Source: JANNHK01 sp031404355 (GTDB lineage Bacteria > Actinomycetota > Acidimicrobiia > IMCC26256 > PALSA-610). Taken from it: DNA of 8,892 nt. The position numbers were made by a program, and so were the translations under genes. A model generated the notes under the pieces. That model was not told where the DNA came from and ran no database searches. It saw nothing but the letters and a program-made list of their open reading frames with translations. The DNA lies in the NCBI GenBank assembly GCA_031404355.1, contig JANNHK010000034.1, forward strand, positions 1 to 8,892. Reading direction: 5' to 3'. Positions 1-6,190 of this stretch are shown one piece after another. Position 1 is the first letter of the stretch; each line of letters opens with the position of its first letter.

Positions 1-79
1 AATTACGTTCGTATTGTTGGCAAATAACCCTTAACCCACATGGGTTATTCGACATTCTTTGACGCGTTTCGGTGGCGCC
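1..79. other. AT-rich intergenic edge
   Basis: This stretch has no coding region I can support. Positions 1-60 are about 37% G+C by my count (22 of 60), far below the rest of the window. It lies beyond the 3' end of the monooxygenase remnant, so it is either an ordinary intergenic region for an unseen gene to the left or a junction with different DNA. It contains the palindrome listed separately. No tRNA, integrase fragment or clear attachment site is visible. Confidence 0.5.
23..49. repeat. small inverted repeat, possible operator or terminator stem
   Basis: AATAACCC at 23-30 is the exact reverse complement of GGGTTATT at 42-49 (8-bp arms, 11-nt loop). The right arm can also pair with TAACCCA at 32-38 to give 7-bp arms around a 2-nt loop (32-47). 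The two pairings share one arm, so only one can form at a time. A regulator site or a weak terminator is possible. Nothing here decides which. Confidence 0.35.
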
Positions 80-905
80 CTACGCCGCCCGGCGCACCTG
101 CTGCCTCGCGGCCGCGGGCGTCGTTACGACGCCCGCGGTCCGCGCCGCCCGCAGCACGGTGCGGATCATCTTGGGCTTGAACAGCGTGCTCGGCGGGGCG
201 ATGAGGTTCTGCACGAGGATCATCGCCGTGTTCACCTCGGGCGACACCCGCGCGGCGAGCAGTACCCGCCCCATGTAGCGGTTGACCAGGTCGACACTGC
301 GCTGCTCATGCCCTGCCCGTAAATCGGGTTGAAACTGCACGGCGAGTCGCCCAGCGCGACGAACCCGGTCGGCGCGTGGGTCTGCTTCTCGTACCGGCGC
401 CGCCGGCTCGACGGGAGGCGGTGCGACATCACTGCCGTGAGCGGCCCGGCGTGGGCGAGCGTCGGAGAGTTCTGACGACGGCAGCGACGCAGCGATGTCG
501 CAGAAGCTCTCGTAGTCGGTCGGTGCGGCGGCGCCGAAGCTCGACGCGTAACGTGCGCGTCGCCATACAGCGGTCTTCGCGGCGCACGCCGCGCACGCGC
601 TCACCGTCGAAGGCCAGGCCGGTCACGCTGAGGCCGGTCTCGATGGTGACGTTCGTAAGCGCGGCGGTGCGGCGGCGCACATGACCTTCGATGTACGGGC
701 GGGTCGCGCCGACGACGTCGGCGTCGAGCAACGACGGGGCCCGGTAGCCGCCGGCTTGGTACCAGCGGCCCTGGTTGAAATCGATGGGCGTGGCGCCACC
801 CTCGAACATTTCCTCCATGATGCCGGGGAACAGTTCGGTGATCGCGAGCGCGCCGCCCGCGAGCAGTGCGTGCGCGTGGCGGCCCTGGAGATGACCCGCC
901 GCGGT
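80..905 (-). pseudogene. decayed FAD-dependent monooxygenase/hydroxylase
   Basis: This is the remnant of a flavin monooxygenase of the 2-polyprenyl-6-methoxyphenol-hydroxylase-like type, readable in blocks on the minus strand. About 905-585 reads QGRHAHALLAGG, then ELFPGIMEEMFEGGA and HVRRRTAALTNVTIETGLSV. About 574-458, in a second frame, reads ARYASSFGAAAP and SFCDIAASLPSSELSDA. About 459-298, in a third frame, reads SHRLPSSRRRRYE and the FAD-contact motif GDSPCSFNPIYGQGM. About 297-80, back in the second frame, reads VDLVNRYMGRVLLAAR and LIAPPSTLFKP, then a TAG stop at 80-82. The N-terminal GxGxxG FAD-binding segment (about 45 residues) is missing and homology begins just after the neighbouring Nudix stop. 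Intact members run about 450 residues or more. The stretch with the DLVVDATG-type motif and the region between GQGM and VDLVNRY are also shortened. At least three frame changes plus deletions argue for real decay rather than one sequencing error. The exact 5' limit is uncertain. Confidence 0.85.
112..138. terminator. perfect 13-bp GC-rich hairpin at the end of the pseudogene
   Basis: CCGCGGGCGTCGT (112-124) and ACGACGCCCGCGG (126-138) are exact reverse complements around a single base, so in practice a stem of about 11-12 bp with a 3-5-nt loop. It lies in the last 20 codons of the decayed monooxygenase, where a leftward transcript would end. No T-run follows on either strand. It would be a GC-only terminator or RNA-end stabiliser, if it acts in termination at all. 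Confidence 0.4.
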
Positions 906-921
906 TCGCGAGTTTTCGGAG

Positions 922-1404
922 CTAATCCCCGCTCAGCTCGATCGGCTCGGTGATGTCACCGGCGAACACGGCCCGCAGCAGCGCGACAATTTCGACGGGG
1001 TACACGGTCTCGTCGGTGGCCGCGAGTTCTTCGACGGTCCACCACCGATGCTCGAGCAGCATGCGTTGTTCGACCTCGTCCCAACCGTCGCCGTGAGGCG
1101 TGAACGCGTCGACCGTGACGGCGAAGAACGCCTCCTCTTGGTGGTACTGACGACCGTCGAACTCGAAGTCGGCCACGCGTGTCGCGACGACCGGACCGAT
1201 GTCGTCGACCGAAACGCGCAGGCCGGTTTCCTCGAACACTTCTCGCACGGCCGCTTCTTCGAGTGACTCGCCGTCGTCACGCCCGCCGCCGGGGGTGAGC
1301 CACCACGCCGCCGTGTCGCCCCGCGCCGGGTCGAAGCCTTTGATCAGAAGCACCGAGTCGTCGGCGAGGATGAGAACTCGCGCTGCACGCCGCTTGACGA
1401 CCAT
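922..1404 (-). CDS. Nudix hydrolase
   Basis: This 160-residue protein is a Nudix-fold pyrophosphohydrolase. Such enzymes cleave a nucleoside diphosphate linked to another group, using divalent metal ions held by the Nudix-box glutamates. The full box GX5EX7REUXEEXGU is present at residues 40-62: G40, E46, R54-E55, E58-E59, G61. The preceding WWLTPGGG strand-turn is typical. It has no signal peptide or membrane segment, so it is probably cytosolic. The ATG at 1402-1404 is preceded by GAAGG about 4 nt upstream. The stop is TAG at 922-924. It starts 20 nt after the stop of the lipoprotein gene, so the two are probably co-transcribed, and the degraded monooxygenase begins directly downstream. The substrate cannot be told: mutator-type cleanup of oxidised nucleotides, ADP-ribose and CoA-type substrates are all possible. 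Confidence 0.93.
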   Translation of the reverse strand: MVVKRRAARVLILADDSVLLIKGFDPARGDTAAWWLTPGGGRDDGESLEEAAVREVFEETGLRVSVDDIGPVVATRVADFEFDGRQYHQEEAFFAVTVDAFTPHGDGWDEVEQRMLLEHRWWTVEELAATDETVYPVEIVALLRAVFAGDITEPIELSGD

Positions 1405-1424
1405 CGGCCTTCAGTTGAGCACAC

Positions 1425-2213
1425 CTACACGGCGAACGAGAGCGTGGCTACGTACCCCGAACCGACATCGCCCGTCACGGTCGCGAGCTGCTGGTCGTGA
1501 CCGTCGCTGAACACGTTGTCGGAGTCGAGTGAGCTGCGGGCGAGGTTCGAAACGCTCTGTTCGTAGCCGTCGGTCGCGTAGACGACTGCGCACACGTCTT
1601 CGGGGAACGCGAGCTGCGACGTCGCGATCGGGGTGCCGCCTCCGGTTGCGTCCGAGACGCTCGAATACACCTCGAAGTGGATGTGCGGCCACCGGCCCGA
1701 ATACGCAGCGGGGAAGATCGAGGTGAACGTGACCGTGCCGTCGGCGTCGGTCTCCTGCACGCCGCGCAGGTAGTTCGCGTCGGCCGCGTCCTGATACATG
1801 GAGTAGCGCCCCTCACGGTCGCAGTGCGACAGGTACACGGCGGCGCCGGCGAGTGGCGTGCACGTCCCGCCGTCGAGCACGGTGAGGGTCACGTCGAGCG
1901 GGACACCGTCGGCGGTACCGGAGCCCGAGCCGAAACTCGAACGGATGTCGCGGCGCACGACACCGTCCTCGGCGAGCGCGTTCGGCCCGTTCGACCCGTC
2001 GCCCGGGAACCCGGCCGTCTCCTCGGGTATGGGTGTCGAACACGACTCCGCCGACTCGGTCGAGGAAGTCGCGCTCGTGTTGCCGGAACTTGTGCTCGTC
2101 GGCGCGGCCTGCGAGTTCGAGCCCTTCGACCCGCAAGCCGCGACGACGAGCAGTCCGGCGCCTCCGCCCAGCAGGCGCAGGGCGTGGCGTCGATTCATTG
2201 CCGTCGATCGCAT
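1425..2213 (-). CDS. Tat-type lipoprotein with intradiol ring-cleavage dioxygenase fold
   Basis: This 262-residue protein is an exported intradiol dioxygenase-like lipoprotein. The N terminus has a twin arginine (R8-R9, in MNRRHALRLL), a hydrophobic stretch and a lipobox ending VVAAC with C27 as the probable lipidated Cys. A Ser/Thr-rich linker (about 30-60) follows. The catalytic-fold domain spans about 85-262. The four non-heme Fe(III) ligands expected of the family are visible: Y137 (CDREGRYSMY), Y171 (PAAYSGRW), and H177 and H179 (PHIHFEV). The family cleaves catechols between the two hydroxyls, but secreted lipoprotein members have poorly defined substrates, so catechol activity here is inference. 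A second start, ATG at 2196-2198, gives a signal peptide beginning MNRRH and is equally likely; neither start has a strong ribosome site. It lies 70 nt downstream of the CoA-transferase gene and 20 nt upstream of the Nudix gene, on the same strand. Confidence 0.9.
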   Translation of the reverse strand: MRSTAMNRRHALRLLGGGAGLLVVAACGSKGSNSQAAPTSTSSGNTSATSSTESAESCSTPIPEETAGFPGDGSNGPNALAEDGVVRRDIRSSFGSGSGTADGVPLDVTLTVLDGGTCTPLAGAAVYLSHCDREGRYSMYQDAADANYLRGVQETDADGTVTFTSIFPAAYSGRWPHIHFEVYSSVSDATGGGTPIATSQLAFPEDVCAVVYATDGYEQSVSNLARSSLDSDNVFSDGHDQQLATVTGDVGSGYVATLSFAV

Positions 2214-2283
2214 GCGCCCACGATGACAACCGCCCCAGGCCGTTCTCTGGGAGCGCGCTGCGGGTTTCCTGTGAACCGCGGCG
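2214..2283. other. short spacer between the CoA-transferase and lipoprotein genes
   Basis: This 70-nt gap on the leftward strand holds no convincing -10 box or T-tailed hairpin. The only pairing I see is a short CCCAG/CTGGG stem read on the minus strand (around 2235-2255). Read-through from the CoA-transferase gene into the lipoprotein gene is plausible but not proven. Confidence 0.3.
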
Positions 2284-3558
2284 TCAGTTGACGACGCCGT
2301 CGGCGCGGAGCTTCTCGAGTTCGGCGTCGCTCAGGCCGAGTTCGGCGCGCAGTACTTCGGCGGTGTGTTCGCCGATCGTCGGCGGGTAGCGCTCGGGGCC
2401 CTGCGCGACCTTCGTCATCTTGACCGGATTGCCGGGGACGAGGACGGGGTCGGCGACTCCGTCGGTGCGGGGTACCTCGACGAGCATGTCGCGCATCGCG
2501 ACGTGCGGGTCGGCGACGATGTCTTCGGGCGTGTTGCACGGTCCCGCCGCGATGCCGGCGTCGGCCAGCGCGCCGCACGCTTCGACCTTGCCCTTGTCGG
2601 CGGCCCACGCCTCGATCGCGGGACGGATGACGTCGTCGAGGTGCTCGCGCCAGCCCTCGCGGGTCGCGAACCGGGGGTCGGTCAGCCACGAGTCGCAGCC
2701 GAGCATTCGGGCGAGGCGTTCGAACTGGTGCTCGCGACCGACCTGCACGATGAACCAGCCGTCACGCGCGCGGAAGCCGTCCATGATGAGCGGCGCCATG
2801 CGGTTGCCGCGCAGACCCATCGACCAGAAGTTCACGACGAGGTCCGCCATCGCGACCATGGAGTCGTACATCGCGATGTCGACGTACTGCCCCTCACCGG
2901 TGCGGTCGCGGTGCCGGAGCGCGGCGAGGAGTCCGACCGCGCCGAACATCGACGAGCCGATGTCGCCGAGCGCGCCGGCAGGACCCACGACCGGCGGGTC
3001 GTCGCCGCGGCGCTTGTACTCGTAGAGACCCGACATCGCTTCCGCGATGGGCGCGTACGCGGGCCAGGTGCCGTAGGGCGAGTCGGTGGTGTTCCCGAAC
3101 CCCGAGACGCTCAGGTAGATGACGCTCGGGTGCACCGCGGCGACGGCCTCGTAGTCGAGCCCCAGCTTTGTCAGGGTGCCGGCCTTGAAGTTCTCGGCGA
3201 ACGCGTCGAAATGCGGCGCGAGTGCGAGCACCAGTTCGCGGCCGGCCGCCTGCTTCAGGTCGATGCCGACGCTGCGCTTGCCGAGCGCGTTGCGCACGAA
3301 CGTGGCGCCGGAACGGTCGCCCGCCGTGTCGGTCATGAACGGCACCGAGCCCCGGCCCGATTCGCCGTCACGGGGGTGCTCGACCTTGACCACGTCGGCG
3401 CCCAACCGGGCCAGCAGCATCGTCGCGTAGGGCAACGCCTGCATCTGTTCGAGGGCGAGGATCCGCACCCCGTCGAGCGGTTTGCCGTAGCCCTCCGCAC
3501 CAGGATTGGAGACGTCTCCGAGTCGCATCGGCTTCAGACTGTATGACACGGGCGTCAT
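2284..3558 (-). CDS. CaiB/BaiF family (class III) CoA-transferase
   Basis: This cytosolic enzyme of about 424 residues belongs to the family that moves CoA between acyl-CoA and a free carboxylate via aspartyl-CoA anhydride chemistry (formyl-CoA transferase, carnitine CoA-transferase, racemase-like members). The N-terminal Rossmann-type part reads KPLDGVRIL and then LARLGADVVKVEHP. The catalytic Asp is in ALGDIGSSMFG (D204 counted from the farthest upstream ATG at 3573), followed by LLAALRHRDRTGEGQYVDIA, which is diagnostic. The C-terminal end has NPVKM and GEHTAEVL motifs. Length is normal. Three starts are possible: ATG 3573 overlaps the divergent gene's start; ATG 3558 has GGAACGGAG just upstream (used here); ATG 3528 has a TACAGT -10-like box 9 nt upstream and would give a nearly leaderless transcript. 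It is divergent from the HMGCS-like/thiolase operon, which suggests shared control in acyl-CoA metabolism. The substrate is unknown. Confidence 0.93.
   Translation of the reverse strand: MTPVSYSLKPMRLGDVSNPGAEGYGKPLDGVRILALEQMQALPYATMLLARLGADVVKVEHPRDGESGRGSVPFMTDTAGDRSGATFVRNALGKRSVGIDLKQAAGRELVLALAPHFDAFAENFKAGTLTKLGLDYEAVAAVHPSVIYLSVSGFGNTTDSPYGTWPAYAPIAEAMSGLYEYKRRGDDPPVVGPAGALGDIGSSMFGAVGLLAALRHRDRTGEGQYVDIAMYDSMVAMADLVVNFWSMGLRGNRMAPLIMDGFRARDGWFIVQVGREHQFERLARMLGCDSWLTDPRFATREGWREHLDDVIRPAIEAWAADKGKVEACGALADAGIAAGPCNTPEDIVADPHVAMRDMLVEVPRTDGVADPVLVPGNPVKMTKVAQGPERYPPTIGEHTAEVLRAELGLSDAELEKLRADGVVN
3538..3543 (-). promoter_or_regulatory. possible leftward -10 box for the CoA-transferase gene
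   Basis: On the minus strand this reads TACAGT (TANNNT), ending 9 nt before the ATG at 3526-3528. That spacing would give a transcript with almost no leader. If the real start is the ATG at 3558, this box lies inside the gene and is meaningless. No good -35 match is seen. Confidence 0.25.
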
Positions 3559-3563
3559 AGACT
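3558..3563 (+). promoter_or_regulatory. probable rightward -10 box, leaderless start of the HMGCS-like operon
   Basis: TAGACT matches the actinobacterial TANNNT -10 element and ends 8 nt before the ATG at 3572, placing transcription start at or within about 2 nt of the start codon. No Shine-Dalgarno sequence precedes that ATG, as expected of a leaderless mRNA. The same arrangement (TAGATT plus 8 nt plus GTG) occurs at 8307-8321. It overlaps the start region of the leftward CoA-transferase gene. Confidence 0.4.
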
Positions 3564-3571
3564 CCGTTCCC

Positions 3572-4969
3572 ATGCGAGGTGTGATCAGCGCCGCGGGCTA
3601 CGTGCCCTACCGGCGGCTCCAGCGGGCTGAGGTCAAGGCGTTCTTCGGGTCGGGGGGCGGGCGTGGCACGCGTTCCGTCGCTTCGTACGACGAGGACACC
3701 ACCACGATGGGCGTCGAGGCGGCGCGCCAGGCGCTGCGCTCCACCGAGGTCCGCCCGAGCGCGCTGTGGTTCGCGACTGCCGACCCCGCCTATCTCGAGA
3801 AGACGAACGCGACGACGATTCACGCGGCGCTGCGGTTCGACTCCGACATCACGGCGCTCGACATGGGTGGCGCGGTCCGCAGCGGTGTGGGCTCGTTGCT
3901 CGCCGCGCTACGCAGCCGCGACCCGATCCTCGTCGTGAGCTCCGACATTCGTGTCGGGTTGCCGACGGGTGCCGACGAGTCGGTGCAGGGCGACGGCGCC
4001 GCCGCGATCCTCGTCGGCGACGACACCGACGGCCCGGTCATCGCCGAGTATCTCGGTGGCGCGCAGCGCACCGAGGAGTTCATCGACCGGTGGCGCACGC
4101 CGGGCGACCCGCGCCCTCGCCAGTGGGAGGAGCGTTTCGGCGAGACGAAGCTGCTCCCGCTCACCGACGAAGCTTGGAACGCGGCACTGAAAGCCGCCGG
4201 AGTGAACGCCGACCAGGTCGACGTCACCATCGTGACCGGCCCGCACACGCGCGCCGTAAAGGGCGCAGGCGGCAAACTCGGCGCGAAGCAGATCGCCGAC
4301 GACCTCAGCGCGACGGTCGGCCAGACCGGCACCACGCATCCGGCGTTGCTTCTTGCGAACGTCCTCGAGACGGCGACACCCGGACAAGTCATCGCGCTCG
4401 TGAGCCTGTCCGACGGCGTCGACGCCGCGATCTTCCGCACCACCGACGCGATCGCGCAGTACCGCGCCGATAGGCCGGTTGCGATGCAGGTCGCGACCGC
4501 GGCCGATATCCCGTACGGCAAGTTCCTCACGTGGCGCCAGATCATCACGGTCGAGCCGCCGCGCCGACCCGAGCCCGATCGCATCTCGGCGTCGGTGTCG
4601 GGCCGTACCGAGGAGTGGAAGTACGCATTCGTCGGGTCGCGCGACCGCTCGTCGGGCGCGTTACACCTGCCGCCCGCGCGCATTTCGCGTGACGGCGACG
4701 CGCAGGACGACATGGACGCGGCACCGATGGCCGACGTGCGCGGGACAATCGCGACGTTCACGATCGACCGCATCGCGTACTCGCCGAGCCCGCCCATCGT
4801 GTTCGCGATCGTCGACTTCGCCGGCGGCGGCCGCCTGCCGGTCGAGCTGTGCGACGTCGAGGCCGACTCGCTCGCGATGGGCCAGCAGGTCGAGATGACG
4901 TTCCGCCGACTGTTCACCGCCGATGGCATTCACAACTACTTCTGGAAGGCGCGCCCCGTCCGGGCGTAG
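3572..4969 (+). CDS. HMG-CoA synthase/KAS III-like protein fused to DUF35-type OB fold
   Basis: This 465-residue two-part protein has a thiolase-superfamily domain (about 1-300) resembling HMG-CoA synthase and ketoacyl synthase III: DEDTTTMGVEAARQAL (40-55), WFATAD (66-71), DMGGAVRSGVGSLLAAL (97-113), GPHTRAVKG (223-231), GQTGTTHPALLLANVL (250-265). A DUF35-like C-terminal part follows: a ribbon region (about 350-375, KYAFVGSRDRSSGALHLPPAR) and an OB fold (about 386-462, ending HNYFWKARP). By eye, the nucleophilic Cys of the GAC(R/K)xG turn is V102, the Glu of the HMGCS TES motif is replaced (TAD, A70), and a candidate His (H225) remains. The four ribbon Cys positions are D358, S361, S372 and G375. 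HMG-CoA synthesis is therefore unlikely; an alternative activity or a scaffold for the neighbouring thiolase is more plausible. The ATG at 3572 is chosen because the family N terminus (RGVISAAGYVPYRRL) starts there; an in-frame ATG at 3506 lies inside the divergent gene. It is the first gene of the operon. Confidence 0.88.
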   Translation: MRGVISAAGYVPYRRLQRAEVKAFFGSGGGRGTRSVASYDEDTTTMGVEAARQALRSTEVRPSALWFATADPAYLEKTNATTIHAALRFDSDITALDMGGAVRSGVGSLLAALRSRDPILVVSSDIRVGLPTGADESVQGDGAAAILVGDDTDGPVIAEYLGGAQRTEEFIDRWRTPGDPRPRQWEERFGETKLLPLTDEAWNAALKAAGVNADQVDVTIVTGPHTRAVKGAGGKLGAKQIADDLSATVGQTGTTHPALLLANVLETATPGQVIALVSLSDGVDAAIFRTTDAIAQYRADRPVAMQVATAADIPYGKFLTWRQIITVEPPRRPEPDRISASVSGRTEEWKYAFVGSRDRSSGALHLPPARISRDGDAQDDMDAAPMADVRGTIATFTIDRIAYSPSPPIVFAIVDFAGGGRLPVELCDVEADSLAMGQQVEMTFRRLFTADGIHNYFWKARPVRA

Positions 4970-4994
4970 CCAATACCGGTACTGGAGCATCCAC

Positions 4995-6188
4995 ATGGCT
5001 TCGCACGGCATCAAGGACCAAGTCGCGATCGTCGGCATGGGGTGCACGCCGTTCGGCGAGCACTGGGACAAGGGCGCCGACGACCTCCTCATCGACGCCG
5101 CCAACGAGGCGTTCGCGTCTGCGGGTGTCGACAAGCAGACGGTCGACGCGTACTGGCTGGGCACCGCGATGTCGGGCATGAGCGGCATGGCGCTGGCCCG
5201 GCCGCTGCAACTCGAAGGCAAGCCGGTCAGCCGGGTCGAGAACTTCTGCGCGACCGGCGCCGAGGCGTTGCGCAACGCGTCGTACGCGGTTGCGAGCGGC
5301 GCGTACGACATCGCGATGGCGATCGGCGTCGAGAAGGTCAAGGACTCCGGCTACCAGGGCCTCGTGGGTGCGGGCAAGACACCGACCGACGGCACCGGCC
5401 GCACGTTGACGGCCGCGGCGATGTACGCGATGTGCGCACCGGCGTACGGCAAGAAGTACGGCGTCAGCGACGAGCAGGTCCGCGAGGCACTGGCGCGTAT
5501 CTCGCAGAAGAATCACTACAACGGCGCCCGGAACCCGCGTGCGCAGTTCAAGAAGGAAGTCTCGATCGAGACGATCTGCAACGCGCCGCTCATGGCGGGC
5601 AACCTCGGCGTGTACGACTGCTCGGGTGTCGCCGACGGTTCGGCCGCGGCCGTGATCGTGCGAGCCGAGGACGCGCACAACTACACCGACAAGCCGATCT
5701 ACATCAAGGCTCTGTCGTTCGTCGCGGGGAACTGTTCCGGCAACGCCGACCCCGACTACGACTACACGTGGTTCCCCGAGATCAATGTGTCGGGTAAGGA
5801 GGCGTACGCGCAGGCCGGTGTCACCGACCCGCGCGGCGAGATCGCGATGGCTGAAGTGCACGACTGCTTCACGCCCGCCGAACTGTTGATCTACGAAGAC
5901 CTCGGCTTCGCCGAGCGCGGCACCGCGTGGAAGGAAGTCCTCGAAGGCTCCTTCGACCTCACCGGCGACATCCCGGTCAACCCCGACGGTGGCCTGAAGT
6001 CGTTCGGGCACCCGGTCGGTGCGAGCGGGCTGCGGATGGTGTTCGAGTGCTGGCTCCAGATGCGCCGCGAAGCAGGGGAGCAGCGCCAGATCGCGACCGA
6101 CAAGCGGCTCGCGCTTTCGCACAACCTCGGCGGCTACCCGGGCGAGATGGTGAGCTTCGTCGGTATCTACGGCCCCGACCTCGGTTAG
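4995..6188 (+). CDS. SCP2-type thiolase / acetyl-CoA acetyltransferase-like enzyme
   Basis: This 397-residue protein is a thiolase-superfamily enzyme of the sterol-carrier-protein-x/lipid-transfer branch, which cleaves or forms 3-ketoacyl-CoA. The nucleophile is C85 (ENFCATGAEAL). The catalytic histidines are H289 (EVHDCFTPAE) and H339 (KSFGHPVGASG). The closing HNLGGYPG (376-383) replaces the CxG loop of classical degradative thiolases, as is usual in the SCP2 branch. The core active site therefore appears intact. Some relatives (Ltp2-type) act instead as retro-aldolases with DUF35 partners, so lyase activity must also be considered. The ATG at 4995 has GGAG at 4984-4987 with 7-nt spacing, the best ribosome site in the window; an upstream ATG in frame at 4923 lies inside the preceding gene and is rejected. 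It follows the HMGCS-like/OB-fold gene by 25 nt, so the two products probably act together. The Nudix gene starts 2 nt after its stop. Confidence 0.93.
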   Translation: MASHGIKDQVAIVGMGCTPFGEHWDKGADDLLIDAANEAFASAGVDKQTVDAYWLGTAMSGMSGMALARPLQLEGKPVSRVENFCATGAEALRNASYAVASGAYDIAMAIGVEKVKDSGYQGLVGAGKTPTDGTGRTLTAAAMYAMCAPAYGKKYGVSDEQVREALARISQKNHYNGARNPRAQFKKEVSIETICNAPLMAGNLGVYDCSGVADGSAAAVIVRAEDAHNYTDKPIYIKALSFVAGNCSGNADPDYDYTWFPEINVSGKEAYAQAGVTDPRGEIAMAEVHDCFTPAELLIYEDLGFAERGTAWKEVLEGSFDLTGDIPVNPDGGLKSFGHPVGASGLRMVFECWLQMRREAGEQRQIATDKRLALSHNLGGYPGEMVSFVGIYGPDLG

Positions 6189-6190
6189 GA

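Noticed and set aside
80..905. Programmed frameshifting in the monooxygenase remnant
   Set aside because: There are several frame changes, no slippery run was found at the joins, internal parts are missing and the FAD-binding N terminus is absent; decay explains it better.
1677..2291. 204-codon plus-strand frame over the lipoprotein gene
   Set aside because: It is a shadow of the intradiol dioxygenase gene, whose signal peptide and metal ligands are clear on the other strand.
2365..3546. 393-codon open frame on the plus strand opposite the CoA-transferase
   Set aside because: The minus strand encodes a full CaiB/BaiF protein. The plus frame gives a low-complexity Arg/Val/His-rich product with no family motif.
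3506..3571. Upstream ATG extension of the HMGCS-like gene
   Set aside because: The added 22 residues fall inside the divergent CoA-transferase gene and precede the family's usual N terminus; the ATG at 3572 has a well-placed -10 box.
3820..4929. 369-codon open frame on the minus strand opposite the HMGCS-like gene
   Set aside because: It is Ser/Arg-rich, has no motif, and is antisense to a convincing fold.
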